Assembly: GCA_046520405.1 (NCBI GenBank)
Contig: JBKGHI010000011.1
Location: 1 to 64,000, forward strand
DNA: 64,000 nucleotides
Source of the DNA: Myxococcus sp046520405
GTDB taxonomy: Bacteria; Myxococcota; Myxococcia; Myxococcales; Myxococcaceae
Direction of reading: 5' to 3'
Shown: in pieces, positions 28,582 through 36,086 of the stretch
Position numbering within the stretch: the stretch's first letter is position 1
Layout: each line of letters opens with the position of its first letter
The notes under the pieces: generated by a model
What the model was told of the DNA's origin: nothing
The model's database searches: none
Seen by the model: only the letters and a program-made list of their open reading frames with translations
Position numbers and translations under genes: made by a program

Positions 28582-28610
28582 TTGACTCCCGTGAACACGA
28601 TTCCTACGGT
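28582..28610 (+). promoter_or_regulatory. Candidate promoter of the ArsA-like pair
   Basis: TTGACT (28582-28587), a 17-base spacer and TACGGT (28605-28610), ending 16 bases before the first ATG. The implied leader is only about 10 bases long and no Shine-Dalgarno sequence is seen. Confidence 0.4.
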
Positions 28611-28626
28611 TCGCCGCTCTCATTCT

Positions 28627-29541
28627 ATGGCCGGACTACTCGACAAGCGACTGTGGATCGTCTCCGGCAAGGGCGGAGTCGGCAAAAGCACCGTCGCGGC
28701 GGCCCTGGCGCTGCGCTCGGCGCGCGCGGGCAAGCGCACCCTGGTGTGCGAAGTGAACACCCAGGAGCGCATCAGCCGCTTCCTGGAGCGTCCCGAAGCC
28801 GGGCCCGAGGTGGCCCAGCTGGAGCAGAACCTCTGGGCCGTCAACGTGCGGCCCCAGGAGGCCATGCGCGAGTACGGCCTCATGGTTCTCCGCTTCGAGA
28901 CTCTCTACAAGACGGTCTTCGAGAACCGGCTGGTGCGCCAGTTCCTCCGCTTCATCCCGTCCCTGCAGGAGCTGGTGCTGCTGGGCAAAATCATGTTCCA
29001 CCTGCAGGAGAAGCTCCCGGACGGACGCTGGCGCTTCGACACCGTCATCATGGACGCGCCCGCCACGGGCCACGCCATCTCCTTCCTCAGCGTGCCGCAG
29101 GTGCTGATTCAGACGGTGCCGCCGGGGCCCATGGCCCGCGAGGCCCAGAAGATGCGCGACCTGCTGGTGGACCCGGCGGTGACGGCCGCGGTGCTGGTGG
29201 CGCTGCCGGAAGAGATGCCGGTGAACGAGGCGCTGGAGCTGCACGCGGCGCTGCGGGACAAGGTGAGCCTGCGCACGCACGCGGCGGTGCTCAACCAGTC
29301 CTTCCCGGAGCGCTTCACCGAGGCGGACCTGGAGGCCCTGGGGGGCCACCCGGAGCTGTTCGCCGTGGCCCAGGCGCACCACGACCGCGCGGCACAAGCG
29401 GTGCTTGCCGGGACGAAGCTGGAGCGCAACCTGCACGCGCCCGTCTACCCCGTCCCCCGGCTCTTCACGCCCGAGTTCGGGCGCAAGGCGATTGAACAGG
29501 TCATGGAGCACCTTGAACCTCTCGTGACGGGGGCGGCGTGA
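28627..29541 (+). CDS. ArsA/Get3-family ATPase (first of a pair)
   Basis: 304 aa. The P-loop VSGKGGVGKSTVAAALALRS is at about residues 12-31, and a switch-like VIMDAPATGHAISFLSVP at about 140. The C-terminal helices (LGGHPELFAVAQAHHDRAAQ) fit the ArsA/Get3 fold. The arsenite-binding cysteines of true ArsA are not apparent and no arsB or arsR lies nearby. It overlaps the second ATPase gene by four bases (GTGA). Two such half-length genes in tandem recall the mycobacterial Rv3679-Rv3680 (Bag) pair, which forms a heteromeric Get3-like complex. A role in handling membrane proteins or small molecules is inferred. Confidence 0.87.
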   Translation: MAGLLDKRLWIVSGKGGVGKSTVAAALALRSARAGKRTLVCEVNTQERISRFLERPEAGPEVAQLEQNLWAVNVRPQEAMREYGLMVLRFETLYKTVFENRLVRQFLRFIPSLQELVLLGKIMFHLQEKLPDGRWRFDTVIMDAPATGHAISFLSVPQVLIQTVPPGPMAREAQKMRDLLVDPAVTAAVLVALPEEMPVNEALELHAALRDKVSLRTHAAVLNQSFPERFTEADLEALGGHPELFAVAQAHHDRAAQAVLAGTKLERNLHAPVYPVPRLFTPEFGRKAIEQVMEHLEPLVTGAA

Positions 29542-30653
29542 GCACGACGGCCCTGTCGCCCGCCCTGGCGGGCAAGCGCGTCCTCATCTGCGTGGGCTCC
29601 GGCGGCGTGGGCAAGACGACGGCGGCGGCGGCCCTGGCCCTGCGCGCGTCGGTGGATGGCCGCTCCAGCATGGTGTGCACCATCGACCCGGCCCGGCGAT
29701 TGGCCAACTCGCTGGGCCTCACGGCGCTGGGCAACGCGGAGACGCGCGTGCCCGCCACCGCGCTGGAGCCGCTGGGCATCCAGCCACGCGCGCCGCTGTA
29801 CGCGATGATGCTGGACATGAAGCAGACGTGGGACGAGCTCATCACCCGCGTCGCCTCGCCCGAGCAGCGCGAGCGCATCCTGTCCAACCGCTTCTACCAG
29901 TCCCTCTCCACGGCCCTGGCTGGCAGCCAGGAGTACATCTCCATGGAGAAGCTGTGGGAGCTGCGCCGCAGCAGCAACTACGAGCTCATCGTCCTGGACA
30001 CCCCGCCCACCGCGCACGCGCTGGACTTCCTGGACGCGCCCAACCGCGTGCTGGACTTCCTGGACAACGACGCGGCGAAGTGGCTCCTCACGCCGGCGCT
30101 CAAGGCCGGCAAGCTGGGCATGTCGCTCTTCAACCGCGGCGGCTACGTGATGCGGGGGCTGGCCAAGTTCACCGGCACGGAGATGCTCCAGGAGCTCTCC
30201 AACTTCATGCTCGCCATCTCCTCCCTCAACGAGGGCTTTCGCGAGCGGGCCCGCGGCGTGCGCCAACTGCTGGAGGACCCGAGCACCGGCTTCGTGCTGG
30301 TGACCAGCCCCCACCCCGAGCGCATGGACGAGGCCATCCACTTCCACAAGATGCTCAAGCAGCACCGCATGGAGGTGGTGTCGCTGGTGGTCAACCGCGT
30401 GCACCCCATGCCCACGGAGTCACTCTGGCAGGACGCGGCCACGCTGACGCCCACCCGGCGCGCCAAGGTGGAGGAGACGCTGCGCGAGCAGCAAATCATG
30501 GCCGAACAGGACCGCGCCGGCATCGCCCAGCTCCAGGCCGCCTGCCCGGGGGTCCCCATCATCCAGGTGCCGCGCTTCGCGATGGATGTGCACGATATCT
30601 CCGCCCTGTGGCGTACCGGACGGTACCTGGTGGGCGACGAGGCCATGGGCTGA
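29538..30653 (+). CDS. ArsA/Get3-family ATPase (second of a pair)
   Basis: 371 aa from a GTG that overlaps the previous stop. The P-loop is CVGSGGVGKTTAAAALALRA, followed by the switch-I-like CTIDPARRLANSLGL and switch-II-like IVLDTPPTAHALDFLDAP. The long hydrophobic/Met-rich helical region (FNRGGYVMRGLAKFTGTEML; LSNFMLAISSLNEGFRERAR) corresponds to the client-binding helical subdomain of Get3. It differs enough from its partner to suggest a heterodimer rather than a recent duplication. No zinc CxxC dimerisation motif was seen. Confidence 0.87.
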   Translation: MSTTALSPALAGKRVLICVGSGGVGKTTAAAALALRASVDGRSSMVCTIDPARRLANSLGLTALGNAETRVPATALEPLGIQPRAPLYAMMLDMKQTWDELITRVASPEQRERILSNRFYQSLSTALAGSQEYISMEKLWELRRSSNYELIVLDTPPTAHALDFLDAPNRVLDFLDNDAAKWLLTPALKAGKLGMSLFNRGGYVMRGLAKFTGTEMLQELSNFMLAISSLNEGFRERARGVRQLLEDPSTGFVLVTSPHPERMDEAIHFHKMLKQHRMEVVSLVVNRVHPMPTESLWQDAATLTPTRRAKVEETLREQQIMAEQDRAGIAQLQAACPGVPIIQVPRFAMDVHDISALWRTGRYLVGDEAMG

Positions 30654-30847
30654 CCCGGCCGGGTCCCGGTGTCTCCGGGCCCGCCGCCGTGTTTCCTCGT
30701 TTCGCACGGTGCGCCGTCCGTCCAAAGCAGGCGGCCGGGGAAGCGCGCACGGGACGGGCGCATTAAGCTGGCGTGCCCGGTAACGGTGGTGGGAACCCCA
30801 CGGTGCCCGGCGCTGTCCGGGAGGGGGAGCCGGTCCAGGAGGATGAT

Positions 30848-32017
30848 GTGTCGAACGGGAGAGCGCTGAAGCAGAAGCCTGTCAGCCAGTGGTGGTGGGT
30901 GGCCGCGCTGGGACTCGTCGTGTCCGGGTGCCGGACGACGGGCTCCGCCACGCGGGAAGAGCCGCAGGCGGCGAACGGCCCCAAGCAGGAGCTCCACTTC
31001 GACGCGGTGACGGTGACGGCGGACCTGGAGCTGGACAAGCTCAACGACGAGGAGCTCTTCGCGGGCGGCACGTCGGCCTTCGCCGCGAACGACTTCCAGC
31101 AGGCGGCGCGCTACTTCGGCCGGCTCGTGGACTTCTTCCCCGACAGCCGCCACCGCCGCGCGGCGCTCTACAACGCGGGCCTCGCCCACCAGCGCCTCAA
31201 GGAGTGGGAGGAGGCCGGCCACCGCTTCTCCGAGCTGGCGGACGCGGCCAAGGGCCAGGGTGACGCGCTCGACGCGGCCTTCCGCGTGGCGGAGGTGGAC
31301 TACCACCTGGAGCGCTACGAGCAGGCGGCGAAGCTGCTGAGCACCATCGCCGCGCGCGAGGACCTCCCCCTCAACCGCCGCTTGGAGGCGCAGGTGCAGC
31401 AGGGCATCTGCCAGTTGGAGGGCGGCGCGCGCGACACCGCAGAAGTCACGCTGCGCAAGGCGCTCACCACCTATGACGCCCTGGAGGACAAGGGCGAGGT
31501 GGACGACTACTTCCCCGCCCAGGCCCACTTCTTCATCGGCGAGCTGTACCGGCTCTCCTACGACGGCGTGAAGCTGGACCCGGCGAAGGGCGCGGACAAG
31601 CTCGCCCAGGACCTCAACTACAAGGCCGAGCTGCTCCTGTCCGCGCAGGGGCACTACCTGCGCTCCATCCGCGTGGGCAACGGCTACTGGGCCACCGCCG
31701 CGGGCGCGCAGATTGGCGCGCTGTACGAAAACCTCTACGAGCACATGGTGAACTCGCCGGCGCCCGCGGAGCTGGACGCCAGCGAGGCGGAAATCTACCG
31801 GCAGGAGCTGCGCAAGAAGATTCGCGTGCTGCTCACCAAGTCCATCAACATCTACGAGCGCACGCTGGAGACGGCCGAGCGCATCGGCTCGCAGAGCACC
31901 TTCGTGGACCGCACGCGGGAGAGCCTGGCCAAGGTGAAGGCCCTGCTGCTGGCGGACGCGGAGGGCGAACCCGCGTCGGCCGCGCCCGCCGCCACCGAGG
32001 GCGAGCCGCACACCTGA
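30848..32017 (+). CDS. TPR-repeat lipoprotein
   Basis: 389 aa from a GTG at 30848, placed 5 bases after AGGAGG (30837-30842). A Trp-rich signal ends in the lipobox LVVSGC (Cys28). At least four TPR-like helix pairs follow: FAANDFQQAARYFGRLVDFF, RAALYNAGLAHQRLKEWEEA, DAAFRVAEVDYHLERYEQAA and QGICQLEGGARDTAEVTLRK. A helical C-terminal half of ~200 residues is unrecognised. The arrangement resembles outer-membrane lipoproteins that hold multiprotein complexes (BamD-like in style, not in sequence). It lies 194 bases after the ArsA pair and may be separately transcribed. Confidence 0.82.
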   Translation: MSNGRALKQKPVSQWWWVAALGLVVSGCRTTGSATREEPQAANGPKQELHFDAVTVTADLELDKLNDEELFAGGTSAFAANDFQQAARYFGRLVDFFPDSRHRRAALYNAGLAHQRLKEWEEAGHRFSELADAAKGQGDALDAAFRVAEVDYHLERYEQAAKLLSTIAAREDLPLNRRLEAQVQQGICQLEGGARDTAEVTLRKALTTYDALEDKGEVDDYFPAQAHFFIGELYRLSYDGVKLDPAKGADKLAQDLNYKAELLLSAQGHYLRSIRVGNGYWATAAGAQIGALYENLYEHMVNSPAPAELDASEAEIYRQELRKKIRVLLTKSINIYERTLETAERIGSQSTFVDRTRESLAKVKALLLADAEGEPASAAPAATEGEPHT

Positions 32018-32074
32018 GCGAGCGCGCGCCCCCGGCTGGGCAGGCCGGCGCGCACGGCGTAGCCTGGGGCTTCC

Positions 32075-33268
32075 ATGGAGCCCCTCTTCACCCCCGAGCA
32101 ACTGGCGGAGATTCACGCCTTCCACCGGCCCGTCTACATCCGGGCCGCGGTGGGGCCCTTCGTCAACATGGCCCTGCTGCTGTTCATGATGGGCGTGCTC
32201 GTGCAGCCCCTCTATCGGCTGGCCGTGGCGACCGCCGCGGATCTGGAGCGGAGGTTCGGCTTCCTCCGGACGGCCCCCGTCAGCCGCGCCTTCTTCCGTG
32301 CCATGGACCGGCTGTGGGGTGAGCCTGGATGGGGCGCCGCGGTGCTCTTCGCCCTCTTCACGGACGTGCTCGTGTCGCTCGTCTACCTGCCGGTGGACGT
32401 CTGGTTCAGCTACACGCTGGAGCACCGGCACGGCATGTCCACGCAGACGCCCGCCACCTTCGCCTACGACATGCTCAAGTCACAGCTGCTGGCCTCCTTC
32501 GCCATCTGCGCGCTCGTCATCGGCATGTTCGGACTGGCGCGCAAGCTGCGCAACTGGTGGCTGGTGCTGGGCGTGCCCGTGGCGCTGCTGCTCCTCGTCT
32601 CCGGAGCGCTGGACCCGTATCGCAGCCGCCTCTTCTTCAAACAGAAGCCGATGCCCGACAGCCCCCTGCGCGCCCGCATCGTGGACCTCATGGACAAGGC
32701 GGACATCGCCTTCGCCGATATCCTGGAGGAGGAGACCTCCGTCTCCTCGCGCCGGCTCCAGGCCTACTTCGCCGGCCAGGGCCCCACGCGCACCATCGTC
32801 CTCAACGACGTCATCCTGAAGGAGCTCTCCGAGGACGAAGTCCTCGCCGCGGTGGCCCACGAAGCGGGCCATGTGCACGAGTCGAAGTGGCCTGCCCGCA
32901 TCGCCTCGTCGGTGGCGCTGGTGGCCCTGCTCTTCGCGCTCGACAGGCTCTTGCGCCTGTCCGCGTCCCGCGGCTGGTTTGGTGCCACGCGCTTCGCGGA
33001 CATCCGCAACCTGCCCCTCATCTCCCTGCTCTTCTTCCTCTTGATGCTGTCCGCCCGGCCCATCTCCGGCGCCTTCTCCCGGGAACGGGAGTACGAGGCG
33101 GACCGGTATGCGCTGCGCCTCACGGGCGACGTGGCGTCCTTCCGGCGCATGCTGGTGAAGGCCGCGCGCGTCAACAAGATGGACCCCGAGCCTCCTCGCT
33201 GGGTCGTCCTCAGGGGCATGAGCCATCCGCCCATCGGCGAACGGATTGCCTCGCTTCCCACGCCCTGA
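32075..33268 (+). CDS. M48-family (Ste24-like) membrane metalloprotease
   Basis: 397 aa. The zinc-binding AHEAGHVHESK gives H262, E263 and H266; the downstream REYEADRYAL supplies the third ligand Glu. Several hydrophobic segments precede the active site (about 25-45, 90-115, 140-160, 165-185) and two follow it (285-300, 320-335), as in CAAX prenyl protease 1. Bacterial relatives work in membrane-protein or lipoprotein quality control. The start has no visible Shine-Dalgarno sequence. It converges on the TPR chaperone-like gene, with a long imperfect hairpin between. Confidence 0.87.
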   Translation: MEPLFTPEQLAEIHAFHRPVYIRAAVGPFVNMALLLFMMGVLVQPLYRLAVATAADLERRFGFLRTAPVSRAFFRAMDRLWGEPGWGAAVLFALFTDVLVSLVYLPVDVWFSYTLEHRHGMSTQTPATFAYDMLKSQLLASFAICALVIGMFGLARKLRNWWLVLGVPVALLLLVSGALDPYRSRLFFKQKPMPDSPLRARIVDLMDKADIAFADILEEETSVSSRRLQAYFAGQGPTRTIVLNDVILKELSEDEVLAAVAHEAGHVHESKWPARIASSVALVALLFALDRLLRLSASRGWFGATRFADIRNLPLISLLFFLLMLSARPISGAFSREREYEADRYALRLTGDVASFRRMLVKAARVNKMDPEPPRWVVLRGMSHPPIGERIASLPTP

Positions 33269-33275
33269 AACAGCG

Positions 33276-33338
33276 GTCGACAGGTGGGCTCCCCCCTCCT
33301 CTTCCGGCCACGCCTCTTCCCCGAACCCACCTGCCGAC
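33276..33338. terminator. Long-stem hairpin between convergent genes
   Basis: GTCGACAGGTGGG (33276-33288) pairs with CCCACCTGCCGAC (33326-33338) with one mismatch in 13. The loop is 37 bases and pyrimidine-rich. It probably ends transcripts from both sides. Confidence 0.4.
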
Positions 33339-33396
33339 TGCCTCCACCCGGCCGCTCCCCGACGGCCCGGTGGCCCTGCCCCCCCCGACTCCGGCC

Positions 33397-33918
33397 CTAC
33401 GGCTGCGAGTTCTCCTTCAGCTTCTCCACGGCCACCAAGGTGATGGCCTTCACCAGCGCACGCGCCCGGCGTCCTCCCGCCGTCTCGCCATGCGGGTCCG
33501 CCTCCACGGCGTTCGCCAGGTCCGTGAAGCCCTGGCGCTCACCCTTGCGCAGGTAGAGCTCACCGCGGTTCGCCAGCGCCACCGGGTTGTCCGGCTCGCG
33601 CTCCAGCGCGGCGCTGTACTCGGCGATGGCTTCGTCCAGCTTGCCCAGCTTCTGGTACACGGTGCCCAGCGCCGCGCGCGCCGCCGCGTCCTTCGGGTTC
33701 CCCTCCACCAAGCCCTCGAAGAGGATGCGTGCTTCCTCCAGGCGTCCCGCGGCCGCGAGGTCACACCCCACCTGGGCAATGGCCTTCGCCTCCTCGAACG
33801 TCATCCCCTCCACTTCCGCCCACGTCGCCTCCCCCCGGGCGAACGCCTTCAAGCCCTGCACCACGCCGCGCTGCATCCGCATGGCCACCGCTCCCTCGTG
33901 TTTGATGATGCGTCCCAT
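33397..33918 (-). CDS. TPR protein resembling type III secretion translocator chaperones (SycD/LcrH-like)
   Basis: 173 aa. Three TPR motifs occupy about residues 45-150: AIAQVGCDLAAAGRLEEARI, AALGTVYQKLGKLDEAIAEY and ALANRGELYLRKGERQGFTD. An N-terminal helix of ~30 residues precedes them. Size, three TPRs and position 6 bases after a NolX/HrpF-like gene match class II chaperones of type III secretion translocators. There is no signal peptide, consistent with a cytoplasmic chaperone. A generic TPR protein remains possible, since no secretion-apparatus gene is in the window. Confidence 0.72.
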   Translation of the reverse strand: MGRIIKHEGAVAMRMQRGVVQGLKAFARGEATWAEVEGMTFEEAKAIAQVGCDLAAAGRLEEARILFEGLVEGNPKDAAARAALGTVYQKLGKLDEAIAEYSAALEREPDNPVALANRGELYLRKGERQGFTDLANAVEADPHGETAGGRRARALVKAITLVAVEKLKENSQP

Positions 33919-33924
33919 GACGGC

Positions 33925-34917
33925 TCAAGCGCTCCGCAGGTTGGAGATGGCCGTCTTCGCCATCTCGTGGAACTTCGAGGACATGTTGCTCATCAGGTCG
34001 AACATCGCCTTGCGCTTCTCCACCAGCCGCTGAAGGCGCAGCTCCAACTCCTGCATGCTGCTCTCCAGCTTCGCGCCCGTCTTCCGGTCCGCCTCGCCGG
34101 TGCCCAGCGTGGCCCGCTGGTCGCGCACGTTCGCCATCTGCTCCATCACGTCGAGAATCTCCTCGTCCGTGTCGCTGGAGATGGACATCAGGATGGCTTG
34201 AATCTTGTCCTCGATGCTCATGTTGGGGTTGTCGACGATGCTCCGAACGTTCGACGAGCCGCCGCCGGCCGGCCGGCCTCCCCCGGAGCCGTTCGAGGAC
34301 GACGCACCCGACGTCGCCTGCGCCGCGTCCGCCTGTCGCAGCGCGGCTGTGACGTCCGGACGGCCCACGATGCCGTCGCGGGGGCCCACCCCCGCCGCCA
34401 TCTCCAGCCGGTCAAAGTAGGCCGGGTGGTCCTTGAAGAACTGCGCGGCGCGCTTCAGCGTCGACGAGGCCGCCGGGCTGTTCAGGATGGCGTCGAAGTT
34501 GTCACGCGTGAGCACGTTGTCCTTCGCCCCCACGGCGGAGTCGAAGGTGTCCCAGTTCGCGTTCAGCACGCGCAGCGCGTCGTGATACTCGACGAAGTCC
34601 GGGTCCAACGGGCTCGAAGCCGAGGTCGGCGAGCCGCCCTGCACTGGCGCGGAGCCCCCATTGCCGGACGTGCCCGGCGGAGTCGTTCCCCCCGTTCCCG
34701 GCGGAGTCGTGCCGCCCGTGCCCGGCGACGGCGTACCACCTGTTCCAGGGCGCGTGGGCCGGCCATACCGCGCGAACTCCGCGTCCACCGCCTTGAGCTC
34801 GCGCTGGAGGTCCTTCGCCGAAAAGGTGTCCAGGTTGTACAGCGGAGAGAAGACGCCAATGCCCGCCAGCGCTCCCTGGCGGTCGAGCCGCTCGAAGAGC
34901 GCCGTGTTCTCCACCAT
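33925..34917 (-). CDS. C-terminal part of NolX/HrpF-like repeat protein (frameshifted gene)
   Basis: This is the downstream frame of a gene starting at 35393. It reads MVENTALFERLDRQGALAGI, a Pro/Gly/Thr tandem linker, then a second repeat: ALRVLNANWDTFDSAVGAKD, LTRDNFDAIL, LKRAAQFFKDHPAYFDRLEM and DGIVGRPDVTAALRQA. These match the repeated L-x-x-NFD-x-x-D/DGxIS-x-x-DL/LRxAAxFLLxNPxxxxxLD pattern of the HrpF/NolX translocators. The last ~100 residues form a helical coiled coil (MSIEDKIQAILMSISSDTDE; RLQRLVEKRKAMFDLMSNMS). With one base restored the full protein is 489 aa. A secreted translocator or effector is inferred. Confidence 0.68.
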   Translation of the reverse strand: MVENTALFERLDRQGALAGIGVFSPLYNLDTFSAKDLQRELKAVDAEFARYGRPTRPGTGGTPSPGTGGTTPPGTGGTTPPGTSGNGGSAPVQGGSPTSASSPLDPDFVEYHDALRVLNANWDTFDSAVGAKDNVLTRDNFDAILNSPAASSTLKRAAQFFKDHPAYFDRLEMAAGVGPRDGIVGRPDVTAALRQADAAQATSGASSSNGSGGGRPAGGGSSNVRSIVDNPNMSIEDKIQAILMSISSDTDEEILDVMEQMANVRDQRATLGTGEADRKTGAKLESSMQELELRLQRLVEKRKAMFDLMSNMSSKFHEMAKTAISNLRSA

Positions 34918-35393
34918 GAAGCGGCCGCGTCCCGCAGTTGGGGTGACAGGCTGGAGTCGGTGGAGATGCGCTGCAAATCCTTCTTCGAAAGCGAGCCGCT
35001 CTTCTTCCCATCCAGCAGGTCCAGCTGCTGGAAGTTCGCCTCCAGCACCCTCAGCGCATCCGCGTAGTCGAGCATCTTCGGGTCCAGCGGACTGCTGCCC
35101 GGATTCAGGATGGGCGACGAGGCCGCGGAGGGCGCATAGCCGTTGTCGCTCTTCGCGCGGGCCGACGAGGACGCGTGGTACTCCGTCTTCGCGGGTGGAT
35201 TCTTCGACAGCTCCTGCGCCACCCCCATGGCGCCACTGGCCGCCATCATGACGTTGCCCGTCGCGACGCCGGCCGCGGCCTTGATGGAGTTGGTGATGAG
35301 TGGCGGCAATCCCAGCGCGTTGCCCGCGAAATCCACCGCGGTGGACATGGGGCCAGCCAGCAAGTTGGCCGCACCTTTGATGAAGTCGAGCAT
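34563..35393 (-). CDS. N-terminal part of NolX/HrpF-like repeat protein (frameshifted gene)
   Basis: The ATG at 35393 has GAGAGGG close upstream. The N-terminus is hydrophobic and Gly/Ala-rich (MLDFIKGAANLLAGPMSTAV; NALGLPPLITNSIKAAAGVA; GNVMMAASGAMGVAQEL) but has no standard signal peptide. The first NolX-type repeat follows at about residue 110: ALRVLEANFQQLDLLDGKKS, GSLSKKDLQRI and SLSPQLRDAA. After codon ~156 this frame turns Arg/Trp/Ser-rich (SWWRTRRSSSGSTARERW) and is no longer authentic; the protein continues in the other frame at RFMVENTALFE. Start of a two-gene unit with the TPR chaperone-like gene. Confidence 0.65.
   Translation of the reverse strand: MLDFIKGAANLLAGPMSTAVDFAGNALGLPPLITNSIKAAAGVATGNVMMAASGAMGVAQELSKNPPAKTEYHASSSARAKSDNGYAPSAASSPILNPGSSPLDPKMLDYADALRVLEANFQQLDLLDGKKSGSLSKKDLQRISTDSSLSPQLRDAAASWWRTRRSSSGSTARERWRALASSLRCTTWTPFRRRTSSASSRRWTRSSRGMAGPRALEQVVRRRRARAARLRRERGERLRRARPAMGAPRQCRAARRPRLRARWTRTSSSITTRCAC
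34669..34757 (-). repeat. Pro-Gly-Thr tandem linker repeat
   Basis: About four copies of a block of roughly 21-24 bases encoding PGTGGT(T/P)(P/S), between the two NolX-like repeats. It is a flexible linker. Confidence 0.6.
34921..34928 (-). other. Probable single-base deletion (frameshift) in the NolX-like gene
   Basis: On the minus strand GAC GCG GCC GCT TCA TGG breaks the frame. Adding one C (GAC GCG GCC CGC TTC ATG) gives RDAARFMVEN, which matches the repeat pattern and joins both frames. Confidence 0.65.
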
Positions 35394-35594
35394 GTGCCCT
35401 CTCGCGCGACGGGTTGGTGTCGATGCCGCGCAGTCGTCTTTCGGACGGGGCCGCCGGAGTGCAGCGGGGGTGCCGCCCATGGGCACAGGACGCCCCCAGC
35501 GAAATCCGGCGGTTAGCCAGCAACGAAGCCAGCGCGCGTCCCCATGCGCGGACGGAGCGGTCCGCGACGAAGGATTGCGGTTAAGTTCCGCGGC

Positions 35595-36065
35595 ATGCGC
35601 ACCATGGGCCTGGACCTGGGCACCAAAACCATTGGAGTCGCCGTCTCGGACGGACTGGGCCTCACGGCCCAAGGCGTCACCACCGTTCGCCGGACGTCGC
35701 TCAAGGCAGACCTCGCCGCGCTGGCCACCGTCGTGGCCGAGCACGAGGTAACCCACGTCGTCCTGGGCCTGCCGCTCAACATGGATGGCAGCGAGGGCCC
35801 GCGCGCGGAGGCGTCCCGGAAGTTCGCGGACACGCTCACCCAGTCGCTGGGCGTGACGGTGGAGCTATGGGACGAGCGGCTGTCGACCGTGGCCGCCACG
35901 CGGACCCTGCTCGAAGCGGACGTCAGCCGCGCCCGCCGCCGCGAGGTCATTGACCAGGTGGCCGCGCAGTTCATCCTCCAGGGCTGGCTGGATGCCCGCC
36001 GGCCCTCGGACACCGACTACCATCCCGACGACTACGAGCCGGACGACTTCGAGCCCCAGCACTGA
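35595..36065 (+). CDS. ruvX: RuvX/YqgF-family RNase H-like nuclease
   Basis: 156 aa. It belongs to the YqgF family, proposed as Holliday junction resolvase and linked to 16S rRNA 5' processing. The N-terminal TMGLDLGTKTIGVAVSDGLG holds the first catalytic Asp. LGLPLNMDGSEGPRA is the conserved glycine loop, and LWDERLSTVAA holds the second acidic site. DQVAAQFILQGWLD gives the final Asp helix. The acidic tail (DDYEPDDFEP) is an extension beyond the usual ~140 residues. The start at 35595 is the conserved one. Confidence 0.92.
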   Translation: MRTMGLDLGTKTIGVAVSDGLGLTAQGVTTVRRTSLKADLAALATVVAEHEVTHVVLGLPLNMDGSEGPRAEASRKFADTLTQSLGVTVELWDERLSTVAATRTLLEADVSRARRREVIDQVAAQFILQGWLDARRPSDTDYHPDDYEPDDFEPQH

Positions 36066-36079
36066 GGGCCCGCGGGCCC
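36066..36079. terminator. Perfect palindrome after ruvX
   Basis: GGGCCCGCGGGCCC begins directly after the ruvX stop, before the convergent glycosyltransferase gene. It can fold as a 5-bp GC stem with a CGCG loop on either strand. Confidence 0.35.
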
Positions 36080-36086
36080 CCCGGAC

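Noticed and set aside
28627..30653. Arsenite pump ATPase genes (arsA)
   Set aside because: No arsB, arsC, arsD or arsR nearby and no obvious arsenite-binding cysteines; the half-size pair fits a Get3/Bag-like complex better.
34669..34757. CRISPR-like short repeats
   Set aside because: The units are coding, about 21-24 bases, encode a Pro-Gly-Thr linker and have no unique spacers.
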